A stretch of 64,000 nucleotides of DNA from Schistocephalus solidus (GCA_017591395.1 WEDG01002501.1:1-64000), one strand, 5' to 3'. Counted from the stretch's first letter, positions 34,170 to 46,582 are shown. The notes: generated by a model not told the origin, from the sequence alone. Program-made: numbers and translations.

Positions 34170-34720
34170 GTCCGAAGGCTCCAAGAAATTGATAGACATA
34201 GGGGATAGTGTCTTGAAAGAACTTGGATTACTACATTGCATCTGCTCCGGTCGACACTAGCTAAGGACTGAGCTCAGACCGAGTAACGCAAGCCGGAAGT
34301 TATTATACGATGATGGGAATAAAGGCGGCTCCGATCGTCAGCTCTGTGGGGCGTTCTGAAATTCACGGACATGGTCTCAGCTTAGATAATCCTCCTAGTT
34401 GTCAGAGTGCGTAATAATTACTGAGTTACTCTCCCCTATCAAAATCAAGCTTCCCGTTCTTACTGCGCCAAATACCTAACGGTAATGATAGGTAATGAAC
34501 AGAACAGAACAGAAAGCCCTGGGATGACTTAATTGCCAGTTACACCCACACAGCCTTCGGTAGGATATGTTTACTTCGGATAATTGTTCTGGTGTGAAAC
34601 AGTCACGAATTGCACGCTTTTTCATCGTCGATCATAAAGCAAAACACGAGCCTGGAGTTTTTGGCTTTCTTGGGGTTCTACATAACCTACCCTTACCCCT
34701 AATTCTATCCCCAACTGTTA
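34170..34720. repeat. Unclassified repeat A, second copy
   Basis: Blocks AAGAAATTGATAGACATA, GATGACTTxATTGCCxGTTACACCCAC and ATCGTCGATCATAAAGCAAA match 33230-33450 in the same order. The two copies differ by an insertion in the middle. Confidence 0.65.
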
Positions 34721-34890
34721 TCTTAACCCCAAACTTAAACCTAACTCTCAACTCAAACATAACACTCGCCCAAATACCAAACCTAATTTCACCTAATTTC
34801 AACCTAATCTGGCGCAAAGTCACGTGTAGTGTGGATGATTCCCGTTGCCGTGTCCTGTTTCGGCAGCCATGTAAGGCATCCTTACCGACT
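34690..34890 (-). mobile_element. MITE-like element with telomere-like interior (partial)
   Basis: Reading the minus strand from 34890: AGGATGCCTTACATGGC, GCCGAAACAGGACACGG, then a GTAGTGTGG... block and an interior of degenerate TTAGGTT/GGTTAAG words. This aligns with the left half of the element at 46060-46448. Its other end is merged with repeat A. Confidence 0.65.
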
Positions 34891-36071
34891 TCGTTACCTA
34901 ACGATATAAATTTAAAGACATGATGAGAATTTATCGAAAGCCATACTATGCTGACCAACATGTCCCGTCAACCACCCTCAACCAACCAGTAGACTGACGA
35001 AACTTCCTATCTACAACCCTCCTCCTAGCCTCGCTGGTTTTCTTGGAATTCTTCCATTTACCACAAAGGAGCATCCAAATTTCAAGGCGTGTCTTCCGTA
35101 TGCGTTCTGTTCAGCCACCGAGGTTTATTGATTTTTTTAGCTCGACACTAAATTTTGATGGAATTTTGTTTCAGCTGATTGCATTTTTGAAGATTCACCG
35201 GTGTCAACGGGACGCGATTTCTGTAATATCTCTGTAGACTATCAATATTCCAATAATATTTTTCTACCGTTACTGGCGCATTTTAACATATCTGCCTCTT
35301 CAGTCCGATAGGCCTTAGTTTTTTATTTCCCTACATGTTGTATCTTGATTTTGCACATTCGCCGTTTGGCCATGTTATTTATGGTATATTTTACCGGTGC
35401 CTTGTTCTTGCCTGCATCCATCCTACGATCCTTTATTCTGTCCTCGTTCCTGTCTTGATTAAAATGTGTGTCCTCATTGGAAGAGGTATCACTCCTATGC
35501 CTAGTATGCCGTGCTGGTCGATATCCAAGTAAGAAGGCGATGGTCAGCTGCTTCAGATAGATATCCTGGGGTGTGGTTGACTCATTTTATTCCGTTCCAA
35601 ACATTTCCACTGGGCAAGAGTGTAGGCACACCAGAGAATGTGCCTTTGTACGTGTCGTGTGATTCTTCAGTATTCGAAACTTGGGTTATATTTATCACCT
35701 CGGTAGATATGTGATTTTCTATTATGGACGCAACTCTAAAGACTCAGTGGCCTAAGCGGGATTTGATGGAAATTGAGGTCACGCTTAGCATCTGAGTAGT
35801 CATATGATTTTGTGCGACAAACCCAGTTGTAAAAACCACGACGATGCTGGTGGAATTCGAATCCAAGAGAGAGCGGACATGACTTGAGAACAAATAAAGA
35901 TCTAAATGTCTGAGCTTTGAGGCTCTCAGTCCGTAGACACTCAGAAATATGCTGATCGTGCACATTAAAGGCATTAAGCTACCTTTTAGCTCCTCGGCAT
36001 TAGCAAACTCATAGTGATGTGAACAAATTCGATTGCTGCAAAAAATATAACCCCCACAGCTGCGTCATAAC
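34891..36071. other. No recognised gene
   Basis: Short ORFs only, none with a recognisable domain. Confidence 0.35.
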
Positions 36072-36180
36072 TTCTGGCGGTGGCCAGTGAGCCAGTGTAT
36101 GGCTGGCTGATGACGGCTAATAAACCAGAACTGGCAATTCCAGTCTCCATTGCTTTTGTCGGTAATGACTTTTTGAACAC
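36072..36180 (+). mobile_element. SINE fragment (body and tail)
   Basis: The body TGTATGGCTGGCTGATGACG and the tail CCAGTCTCCATTGCTTTTGTC match the SINE at 14870-14960; no tRNA head is recognisable. The hammerhead region 36101-36145 keeps CTGATGA and full stem I (GGCTGG/CCAGTC) but has GAAC for GAAA and a broken stem II, so it is likely inactive. Confidence 0.75.
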
Positions 36181-36519
36181 TGTCTGAGTTAACTTCCTCG
36201 ATCCACTAATTGCTCCATCAAGTACGTAGTTATAGATTACTGTCTAGGTAAAACCATAAATTAAGTTGCAGCTAGACCTGAAGTGGTTTGAAAAACGACA
36301 AAACCACCACAGCAGTTCATCGTTCCCGAGTTTTATCCAAACACAGGAGGAATTTTAAGGACACAAATAAGGTCAGCTCTCTTAAAACCATCCTCCCTTC
36401 TTCCGTATTGCTTCTCAAATTACACCAGCCTGCACTTTTATTTCAGTAATGATGTCCATGTAAAAATGGATGAATACAAAATCGATAAACTTATATTTTC
36501 TCTTATTAATCATCCGGCC

Positions 36520-36890
36520 AGTGAGAGGTCAACCGTCGCGAAGGGCAATTTCCACCGTGTGCCCCACAGTACGGTGTGCAGAGGAACGGTTATTTTCTCG
36601 TGGATTATTTTGTAGAGATATTCGACTTGCCCTGCACCCACCGCACTCTCTCCTCCCTCACGCACCGGAGCCCGCTGTCAAGGTAGCCAGTAAGGCCGGA
36701 CGCAGTAATGGGCGAAGTGGCTGATTAAGGTAAAGAGAACGCTTCACATGCCTGGTTCGTGCACAATGGACCAGGTTTTCAAAGAAACCAGTAACATACG
36801 GCTCGGATTCCAATGGAGTAGGAGTGCCGTAGAGGCCACATTAAGCAGGAGCCATGCAGACTGACTCTCCGTCCTCTCCATGTCTATTCG
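36520..36890 (-). mobile_element. 5'-truncated RTE-like LINE 3' UTR
   Basis: Aligns with 49650-49935, the 3' end of the full LINE, in the same orientation: TCAACCGTCGCGA, CACCGCACTCTCTCCTCC, GAGCCCGCTGTCAAG, GGAGTGCCGTAGAGGCC. It is a separate short insertion of the same family. Confidence 0.7.
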
Positions 36891-37615
36891 CCCTCAACTC
36901 TCCTCCCTATCACTTTTGGTTCATAAATTAAGTTTGAAATTTCGCTGAGACCCAGTGAGGTATCTGTGTATACTAGTTACTATTTGTTGAAAACTTCAAG
37001 ATGTCCATCTGTACACAAGGCAGCTCCCATGGAGACAAGTGCACGTATGGCTGTGAAAAATGGTCATGAATGAGTGAAATCGACAATAGCACGCGCTGTG
37101 ATTCCTGCACGCATCTCTCCGCAGCATAATCTCCCTGCTATCCAAAAGAACCACTGGTTGACAAGGAATGACGCAAATAATCATTGACAGCCACTGACCC
37201 ATTATCCACAAACCTTACACCGGAAAAGCCTATGGTATAAATTTGGCCCCATCTCATGATAGAAATCCGCACACTGATGTGTGCTTGTGTCCTGCCGGCA
37301 CAGATTAGCCCCTTCAGATTCACGATGCAATGGCATTCACTGATTTGGTCCGATTGCAAGATAAAACAGGGGTTTTCCTTGTCTCCTTAGTGTTCGAGTA
37401 CAAAGCCTACGCGTTCTGCTGCATTACGACGAAAAAACGCTAATAGATATGTGGTCCAGGAAATAACTGCCCCCTTTACTTACCTGTACCGGCCTCGAAA
37501 CCATCACATTGGGTGAAAGACTAATCGCGTGAAAATTCTGACAGGACGCAGCATGCTCCGACGTCTGCAGACACAACCCGTAATTTATGCGGCTGTGTTC
37601 AGTGAGCTGGCCAGT
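36891..37615. other. No recognised gene
   Basis: No supported ORF or repeat. Confidence 0.35.
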
Positions 37616-38000
37616 GTCTTTGTTTGGCCGCCACTAGTGGCCGCCCGGCCGCAAAGGCTGAGCCGCCGAGGTTCAGGCTCAGTCATCTTGAACCCGACAG
37701 ATGTCCCACATGTCTGACCCGGGACCCGCAACGCTGGGATCCACGTCCGCACATGAGCGCCCGCCATAAAACGCGTCATGGCCCAGCCGGCCGGGCTGGG
37801 ACGCGAAGAGTGCTGATTAACGCTCGATGGAGCAGCAGTGTGGCAGTTGTGCGCTCCCACATCGCTATAACGGGCGGTCGGGTGACGGCTGGAGCAGTAC
37901 CACCACCCCCAACTGTGCGGTCGCTATGGTGCTGCTGGCCTCGGTCATGCCCCTGTGACCGCCGCTAATCCCCCAAAAAGACTCGCGTTGTCAGCCCGTC
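37616..38000. other. G+C-rich island of unknown nature
   Basis: This stretch is clearly G+C-rich in an AT-rich surrounding, with many CpG and GGCC words. It contains overlapping ORFs on both strands (114 codons plus, 91 codons minus) that show no domain I recognise. It could be the G+C-rich end of an unrecognised transposon or a first-exon/promoter region. Confidence 0.5.
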
Positions 38001-41000
38001 CCAACGAGCCCGAACCAAACAGCGACGACCGAAGTGAATCATCACCTCAAAATTGTCAATTTAAAGCGTAATCGTAGTCGGTCCCAAGGTGTACGTGAAC
38101 GTAAAAACACCTGCGTCTCACACTAAGAGCACTTAGAGTTTGTTCGACTACTATTGGCATAATTTGGCAGTCACAGCTCATAGATTATCCACATTCTGTT
38201 TCGATTATAGAAAGAAATAAAACATGATTAATCAGCTGTTACGAAAATCGGGGTTTTTTAAAGTGGACGAGGGAAGGATGGTGATACACTTTTCACAAAC
38301 CTCATTTTCCCCACAATTTGGGCAGCATCTGGGTTGGATTGCCTGACCTTGCCTTGAATGTTTGTCTGAAAACGTGCCAATTAAATCAGATAGGGTTGAC
38401 ACACAGTGTTAATGTGCCCAGCTTACTGGTCAGAGAATAATAGTTTAAATCATAACGGTGGGCAAATGAGAATGATTCAGCTTATATAGGAGATTACTCT
38501 TTGAGTAAGTCAGTGGAGACGACATTCCTATGATCTTCTTAGATAATTTAGTCAGTGCGGATTTAACAATATTTACCAGGTAGTGCGTGCCCAATATAGA
38601 CCTCCTAAATTCAGTTTGCCCATCTGAAGACATCACGGCATGGACTTTGGTTCGAGAGAGTTTCACAAGGCTGAGCAGAAGTATATGCTGAATGAAAAAA
38701 GATGTGGTGTTGGTAAGATGTTTCTTAAAGTAATTCAATACTGTAGTTTGCAGATGCGCTCGAAAACAGCCATTCGAAATGAAAATTCGCATTTTGCTAC
38801 AACAGAATAAACTGGATCAGTATTAAATAACGTCTGTTATATGTTCAAGGAAAGCTCGTAAGTATATAATTTACAGCAATCGTGTTTAAATGGAAAATAG
38901 TTTTATCAGTTAAATAAACAATAGTTACCACCTTCAAGACGTTAAAATGTCGATCAAGGCTTCCTAATATTCCCTACCTTGGTGTTAAGTTGGTTGAATA
39001 GGTGAATAACATTAAATACTGAGCTGTGAAGGCGAAACAACATTTAAAATTTATTTCTCGATGCGCTCGGTGAAACGAATACTAAAACCAACATTGGAAT
39101 GCGTTACAGCTTCGGTTCTTCATCATGAAATGTATGGCGCTTAGGAGTGAGCAGAACAAAAGAAAGACAATTTTCCTCGGAGACTTCAGCAAAAAAGGTT
39201 GCTAGCAATCTAATTTGGTACATACACCCCTTTCCTTCTGCAAAAATGAAGAAAATTCTTACTTAAGTGCGTTTTGGGAGGGCAGGTAATGGCTTTGTAC
39301 CCCTGCATTGAATTATTGTCGCTAGGACCCATATCGTGTACTCCTCGCAGAAATTCGACACGTCTCACATTGGGAATTCAATCCAAGATCTTATGATATT
39401 AGGCATTTTGTCTAGAGCCCAACCTCTGAGTAAAGAAACCTGTGCAATACCTATTGAAATATATGAATCATGATACCTTAAAACTGCTACAACTGAGGTC
39501 AATTAACAAAGAAAGAGCCTTAAGTAGCAAAAACAAAACACCCAAATTTTCCCAACGAGGACCTGCATATTAGCACGAGTGGTTTTGACGGATAGACGAA
39601 ACTGTTGAAGCAAATTACTATTAACGTCCAGCATCAGGATAACGAAAACAGTGAGTAAAATTCTGCAGAGGGTAATTAAGCAAAGCTTGCCGACTGCTTG
39701 GAGAAAGCAGACTTGACAGCCATAATCAGACGCAAGTTAGCCGACTCAGGCCTACCAGAACGCATATTTAGATCACATGGCCTGCACAAAATTCAAAGAA
39801 TGGCCTTTCGGATGCGGCTGGCTCTGACGAGCACAAATCTCTCAACCATAAAATAGCAAAATGACTGACGGAGGAATTTAGATCGATTCAGTATAAATTC
39901 TGTCTTCATAACTACCGCAAAGCGTTTCACTTCATCAGTGAAGCTACCGATGTTCGCCTCAAGGGGTAAATGCATCTTCACCGGGGTCTCTGGTCGCTTG
40001 TCACCAGTTTGCATGTGATAGAGCTGAATATTAAAAAATTGCATGTTGAAACAGGCATTCCAAACAACCTACAGTGCAAGCTGAGCGAACAGTTGCTATT
40101 AGACGATGACAACGAAAAAAGGTACGTTTACTGAGGTAAACAATCGAGGTCCATCATCCACTGACGGTTAGATTGTCTAGCAATTAGGCATAGGAAATGG
40201 CCTCAGCTAGCATCATTAAGTGGCATACTCCATCTTGCGCAAAGGGCATTTGATTTATTGGTGCACATGGGAACGATCACAACACGGGCTTCCGAAATAT
40301 ATTAACCGTGCCGCATATGGCCTACACGTCGTGGCTGTTCACAGCTCAACGAGCAGAATTTATTTTCGAATGGTTACCTACCAACGCCAAATTAGATATA
40401 GATAGGTAATGATTGTTTTCAAGTACGCAGGAGGCTCCTAAATATCGATGACGTCAACGAGGTTTTCGTATTTTTTGAAGGCATCAGTTTAATCGAAGCT
40501 CCATTGATGTGACTTGTCATGTTTAACTGCCGGATTTCCGGGCCAGTAGCTTTATCCTGCTAGCATATTTTAGGACTGATTAAGTAGCGACTGCATGCTG
40601 ATTCATAAATAGGTGACACTGGGTAGGTAAAGATTTATTGCGACTGAACCAACGGGCTCGCGACGCAAATATGCCACGGATTTCCATGCCAATTTTAGTC
40701 CTTCCTTTTCTCACATTGGGTTGCGCAGCTCGTCTTTTTACGTAGAAAGTCACGCTGCAATTTTACGTGCCTGCTTCATCAAATGCACGGATTATAGGGC
40801 GAAACATTAAAGTATAACGAAGGGAATGGTAAAATAGGCCAATAACTGTTTCAGAAGGCAGTGCTTACTATCATAAAAATATGTGACGCAAGAAAGGCCG
40901 TACGTTCCAATAAACGCAAGTGTTCTCTATACATCCAACAATCACGATGGACATTTGTCACGTCAGACAAAACAAGGATTGACGAAGACATTTTATAATA

Positions 41001-42034
41001 CTGCTAAGTTCAAGCATAATTTCTAGAAGCAGATGTGCAGACACCTTTAAATTATCGTATTTAAACGGCGCGCAATCGTGTACCACACACGAGCATGCTA
41101 CGCTGGAGGTAACTGTAAAAGCAAAGGATTTTAATGATGCTTAAAGATAGCATATATTCCTGCAAGGTTCTGATGTTTGCTTTGCTGGCACTCTTAAAGG
41201 CTGGGTCGAACAAAAATGGAAAGGCGATTTCGATGTATTATCTAATTGACGGCTACTATTGAGAGAGTAAAGGAATCTGATTATGTTAAATTAGCCTCCT
41301 GAAATTTACAATTCATATACACACCACATTAAATAAGAGGCATCAATACCCGGAAGGTGAAACCCTCGGTTAAATCTATGACATTTGATTTGCTTTAGAG
41401 TGACCTGGAATCCTGGAACCTGGAATCCCACATAAAAACCACGATTCCGGAATCTTAAGTTTGCTTGAAAGGTAAGCTGCTTACCTAGGGAGTTCATGTA
41501 TGTAGACAGGAATACCACTACTGTATGTTCACCAGACAACCAAAAGATCAAAAACCCAGGTCATGGTAGACAACAGATTCTACGCAAATTGCACCAAATC
41601 AGAGTATAATAAAAATAGAAGTTTGTAAGAATTCGTGGAGTCCAGAAATGGGCTTTCAGGCTACGAACTGCTAAGTAGAATTATAATACTGGAGGACAAA
41701 GACAGGGCAGGAAGTCAAAAATAGTATTATACACAGGGTAGGCATAATGGGTTGACTCTTAAAAGTAAACGCGCCATAGAGGTTGCTGTGCCACGAGGGG
41801 TTGCTCAACCCTGCGGAGACGATGGTTAAGACGTTTACCCAAATATTTGTAGTTTGCGTGGTAGAAGAACGCCTACTGGGGTGTACCGTCCACGAGAGCG
41901 GTCGTCCATCCTCCGGCCTTGCGGTCAGATGCAAGGCCCGAGGGAGGATAATGCAGGTAAACAGAGCTATTGCCCAAGTGCTCAGAGGAGTAAAGTTGGC
42001 AAGTTGAAAGGCAGCACAGAGAACGTGTGGAAGA
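38001..42034. other. No recognised gene
   Basis: AT-rich, only short unsupported ORFs. It lies downstream of the LRR gene, so its right end should hold that gene's 3' UTR. Confidence 0.4.
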
Positions 42035-43121
42035 CTAGACTTTTGCCGAAATTGGGTTGTAGACTGTACTTGGTGGCTGACTAGCAACGGCGAGCTGAGT
42101 GTTTCGTGTTACACGGGTTGTGCCTCCCAGGAAACCCGTCATCCTCAGAAGGAGGCAGGCGCACACCAGAGCAGAGATGAGTAGGATCAGTAGAATAACT
42201 GGAAGGATGACTAGAATTGCCAGTTGTCCCAACGAACTGCTGGTTGAGTCTAGGAAACCGAAGATCGTTTGATAACCAGTCGTGTTTTCAGGGGTGTCGG
42301 TGACTGGCGGTTGCAGGTCAGTAGTTGTTTGCTTTCAGTGTGAATTCCTTGCTGAGCTTAAGGGCGTAATTGTTCCTGCAGAGGTGCTCATCCGAACACA
42401 CGCCAGGGACACACTGTCCAACCGGCAATCTCTCACCATCTTCCGGGGGCACCGTCTCAAAAATTATCTGGCTCTCGGTTGATGGTGGTCCTGGCAAGAC
42501 ACGGAGAACGTTCGTATTTGGCTGCTGGCTACAACGCGTGCAAACGAACTGAATAGGCAGGTCTCTACAACCCACAAGTCGCAGAGACCTAAACGAATCT
42601 CCAAATGTTAGGAAGTTAGTAAAGGTAGACGAACAGTTGAGTACCACTGTTTCGAGTTTGGGTAGACCAGCAAGACTGCAGGACTCAAGAGCGAGCGACT
42701 GCCTCCATGCACGAAGCCCCTTTAAACTAGAAAGTCCAGCGAACGCGAAAGAATCCAAGAACTTCGCATTCAGAGGAAGGTCTAGTTGTAAGTTTGTGGC
42801 ACTTTGTGCCGTACCCCTGAAATCCAAGTCACTCAGGCCGTAGGGATCGATGGACATGCCTAACGGTCGATCTTTTGCGGATTCCTCCCAAACAATTTCC
42901 TCGCCACCTATTCGAATAAGATCCTTCACACGATTGCAGGCAACTGGTTGGAAGACTGCAGCTGCCATGAAGTCTTTGTTAGGAAAACAACGAAGCATAG
43001 CAAGCATGCCAGAACGTTTATATCCACAAAAGCAATCCCTGAGTTCCGTACCTCCGTACACTAGGAAGGTTAGGTGGAAGAATAGAATCCGCAAAGCAAG
43101 AAGCAAGTGCATATTCTGCAT
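42035..43121 (-). CDS. Leucine-rich-repeat protein, probable single-pass membrane protein
   Basis: The first frame (43121-42318) encodes 267 residues: a hydrophobic N-terminus (residues 3-22) that looks like a signal peptide, an N-terminal cysteine cap (Cys30, 32, 45, 62), Leu-rich segments spaced like LRRs at about 97-185 (LSDLDF, LQLDLP, LSSLKGLRAW, LPKLETVVLNC, FRSLRLVGC), and a C-terminal cysteine group (Cys194, 197, 237, 242, 248). It then stops. One frame over (open from 42334 to 42035) lie a Thr/Pro-rich stalk QTTTDLQPPVTDTPENTTG, a strong membrane segment LAILVILPVILLILLISALV with CAC, and a ~35-residue cytoplasmic tail. The frames overlap by about 16 bases around an AAA run, so a one-base indel (mutation or assembly error) or a small intron is likely. 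The sequence just upstream of the first Met is ACTAG, which could be a splice acceptor. Family and ligand are not recognised. Confidence 0.65.
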
Positions 43122-45129
43122 CTAGTTAAAATTTTCGTTTCACATCTGGTGGCGTGAACTAGACGACAGAGTCACCAAAGGTTTAGCGTTGTCGCAGAAA
43201 ATGGGGCATCACGTTGCCTCACCTGGGCCTTCACTGGTGTCTGCCAATCAGATGCCAGATTGAGGCGGCCATCCAATTGTATGACCGCGCAGGCCATAAC
43301 CAATCGTGTGACCTGAATACGCACGACGGAGGGAGTATCGCTTGGTTTTGCAAAACAAACCGTCACATAAGACAGATCGCATCAAAGTTTAAAAAACTGA
43401 CAGATAGTACGAACAGTGACAGGCTAAGCGTGCTTCCGCACGAAATGCACAGCATGGTTTAGGGGCTTGTGTTTATGGCCGGGTCTCACGAGATGTGTGA
43501 ACGTAAACAATGATAAGGGCATGTGAACTGCATGACCCCTTTTTCAGTTGTCTTTGTATCCAGGAGTTCATATAAGAGAAAAAAATCAATTTAGCTGATT
43601 CAGAAGAGCATAAAAGAAATGAAATTTTTAGAGAAGCTGATACCACTTAGCCTTCCTGCATTGGTTAGTTAAAATCTTGCGTTCTATCACGCAGTTAGAT
43701 GCATGCCTCAAAGGCTCATGCCTATTTCCCTCATTAAATTGAAAATTTCAAGGATAAAAATTCACCGGAAGCAGCTTAATTTCAGTAGAAATCAATCTCT
43801 AACCTTCTAAATACCAGCCTGGTTAACTGTAGCCGAAACATAATAAGATGCTCTTCAGAATTATCTTGAGTGTGCTACTAACAGACAGGTTATGCAACCT
43901 TTTAAAAACCGATAAGGCCACACTGTTATTGCATGCTAGATTTGCTTTGACCAATCTTATTGGATAAAAGAAATATTTCCTCAATTCCTATTTCTTTGCT
44001 AAACTAGCATAATAACCACAGACCGTTCGATGTAAACGGGAGTTGGAAATGCTAACCTCCGCAAAGGGCTTTAGTGTAAAACAAGTTAAGGCACTTCATT
44101 TACCGGACAGTGTTTGACCCATTTTTCCCAAATTGCACATGAACAACCACCAAACGAAGACACGGATTCTGCAGACCAGTATGGCAAAGTTTCGGTATAA
44201 ACTTTGGCGTTTACTCCTGAGGAGTCTTGTTGTTATTTTGGTGCCCGAACTTCGAAGAAGATCTAACATATCAGTGAACTTTGTACGTCTGCCGTTTTAG
44301 GTTTGTTAAATTATAGGCAAGAACAAAATATAGAATTCGCTGAATAACATGAGATATTAACTGAAATTTCTAAATAATCTTTAAAATAAGAAAGCCACTC
44401 ATAAAAGCTGCTATACTCTTAACACTGAAAGCAAGCATTCTTAACTAAATATGCCGTAATGTAAATGACATTGGCTAACCATCTAACCCACTTGGTACAT
44501 CCCACTGCGGAAAAAAATTGCTCAACTAATTCGCATTCTTTTTTTTAGGTCTGCATCAATTCAATCAAGTTTCTAAGAAAATTCAGATTTAACAATTTCT
44601 TGTGCATATTTTTAGAATCAAACGTTCACAGATGGAGCATGCCGAAAAAGACAAGGGACTGTGCGATGACCATTTCAGGCAGCTTTACTCAATTGCAAGT
44701 TTGAGGGCATCTGCGACTCCAACACTGGGACAAGTATGTCCTGTAAAGCGCTTGATGTGAGTTTTTTCATTAATCAATGCACTTGAAGGAAGGAAATGCT
44801 TTGGTAATCTGAATTCATCCTAGGGTTATAAACCTGTTTGTAATTAATTCTCCCTTTGATGTTCCAAGTAAAAGTCTTGCAGTAGCCATAAAAAGAGAAA
44901 ATAAAGGCAGTTCACATTTCATTTGTTGTAAGCGTCGTAAAAAAGGTAGACAATAAATCGCGTAATTCTTCCAAATGATCTTTCAAAAAGTTTCAAAAAT
45001 GCTGATGTTTTCTTCCTTTAAGCATCGACTATGAAGAAGGTAGAAGGGACTGTTAAATAAAATGAGCTTTTGTATATTCCCTGTTCGCACTGTATTCGGT
45101 GTATAAAAGCATCTCAAGCCATCACATTT
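43122..45129. other. Upstream of LRR gene; no recognised gene
   Basis: AT-rich. A block at 44637-44700 weakly resembles the minus-strand SINE tail (GACAAGGGACTG...GACCATTTC). No exon recognised. Confidence 0.35.
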
Positions 45130-45222
45130 GTCTCTGCTTATTCGTTTCATTGAGAATCCGGAACGTCAGGCCAATAAACTTCTTCTTCCACCTATCGCAT
45201 CTTCTCCTTCTGAACTTCGTCC
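45130..45222 (+). mobile_element. PLE-C 3'-end fragment
   Basis: GGAACGTCAGGCCAATAAAC followed by TTCTTCCACCTATCGCATC matches the 3' end of PLE-C at 46500-46545 (minus) and 46805-46860 (plus). The expected CTGATGA core upstream is degraded. Confidence 0.65.
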
Positions 45223-45228
45223 TCGAAC

Positions 45229-45720
45229 TTGACTGTTCGGTCCGATCGGCAATATGAGTTCTTATATGGAAATACAGCCCGGTGGACAGCTCGGAATATT
45301 CGGGGTGTATTTTTCTACATTATTACTACGCAGGAAACAGAATCAAAATGTTTTGCGAAATTTCTTTCTGGTAAATTTAACCCTTACGAATACGCCACGT
45401 GGTCGGCCGGAATCAATGGTGCATAGTGTTCAACTGCAAGTTACCGTCGAGTCAAATCCATCTCAAAAAACACATGAATTATCGTTGACGTTCGGTGTTA
45501 GCAAGCAAGCAATATTAGCTGACCTAGATGAAGTCGGTAAAGTGGAACGTTAGATATGTGAGTTCCACATGAACTACGTTTGCAAGTCTACATGATATAT
45601 TCTTTCTCGTCGCAAAGCCTATTTGTTTTTGAATCAATTTCTTGCGTTTGATGAGAAATGGATCCAAGAAGAAAACCAAAAACTATTAGCACAGTGGCAA
45701 GGGAAGTATAAGCCATGACG
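45229..45720 (+). pseudogene. mariner-family transposase fragment
   Basis: Translation in two frames gives the N-terminal half of a mariner-type transposase: YEFLYGNTARWTARNIRGVF, KCFAKFLSGKFNPYEY (first HTH), RGRPESMVHSVQLQVTVESN, PSQKTHELSLTFGVSKQAIL (second HTH), GKVER, and after stops FDEKWIQEENQK, which corresponds to the region of the first catalytic Asp (CDEKWI in the family). The C-terminal catalytic half and both terminal repeats are not visible. Frameshifts near 45395 and stops at 45552 and 45594 make it inactive. A PLE-C tail abuts it on the left. Confidence 0.75.
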
Positions 45721-46059
45721 CAGTCCAAGACGCCACAGAAGAGGCTGATGGTGAGGGCACAGCTACTAGGCTAAATATCAGCCGATTTTTTTGACGCTGC
45801 ATGGCGCAAGTGCGACCTGTTCGGCTCCTCCCTTCAGCGTCGCCCGTCTTTTTCAGTTTGCGTAAACCCCCCTTTTTATGCAACCTTCTTTACTTTTTGA
45901 GGAAACGGATGCTCGATCTTGGAGTAAATCCTCCGGAATAAACACTTAGGGGCTCGGCCCGAGCTGAATAACGGAAGAATAATCCCCAGCAGTCAACAGG
46001 CAGTCACAACTATACAAGTACTTTACTATTTACTGTACTGACAGCACAGCTTATGGTAA

Positions 46060-46448
46060 GGATGCCTTGTATGGCCGCCTAAATAGGACACGGGCAAAGG
46101 AACCGTCCACAATACATGTGGCTTTGCGCTAAATTCCAAGGAGATTACTTTTAGAATAGATGTGAGGGTAAGGGTTATGTTTAAGTTTGAGGCTAAGTTA
46201 GAGTTAGGATTAGTTTCATTATGAGGCCAAGGGTTAAGGTTATTATCGTGTTAACAGTAGGGGTTTAGTTGAGGTTATGGGTGGGGTTAAGATTAAGGCG
46301 ATAGTTTAGTTTCCTGTTAGATTAAGTGTTAGCGTTAAGACAGCGGTATATTTACCCTCCCTGAAATGTACCGTAAGACCACCTATTTTAAGCGCGCGGG
46401 GCGGTTCATAGTACCGTATTTTGTTTAGGCGGTCATACCAGTCATCCA
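46060..46448. mobile_element. MITE-like element with telomere-like interior
   Basis: The inverted ends GGATGCCTTGTATGGCCGCC (46060) and, as the reverse complement of 46448, GGATGACTGGTATGACCGCC flank ~300 bp of degenerate TTAGGG/GGTTAAGG words. There is no ORF. Related elements are at 59506-59905, 34690-34890 and (one end) 33011-33060. Confidence 0.75.
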
Positions 46449-46534
46449 TACCACAGTTTACTGATAGAAGCAAACAGGCGAGTTCTAGGAATCAATTCAG
46501 AAGGAGAAGATGCGATCGCTGGAACAAGAAGTTT

Positions 46535-46582
46535 ATTGGCCTGACGTTTCGGTTACCCGCTTCAACACATCATCAGAGACAA
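46535..46582 (-). ncRNA. Hammerhead motif in PLE-C (minus copy)
   Basis: Minus strand: stem I ATTGTCT / AGGC(C)AAT with one bulge, core CTGATGA, one U, stem II (GUGUUG / GUAACC, one bulge), GAAA, stem III ACGT (self-complementary, implying a dimer), cleavage after C46542 (CGTC). Confidence 0.65.

Noticed and set aside
41306..41551. 81-codon ORF with GFQVPGFQV repeat
   Set aside because: The repeat comes from a short GGAATCC-type simple sequence; no other support.
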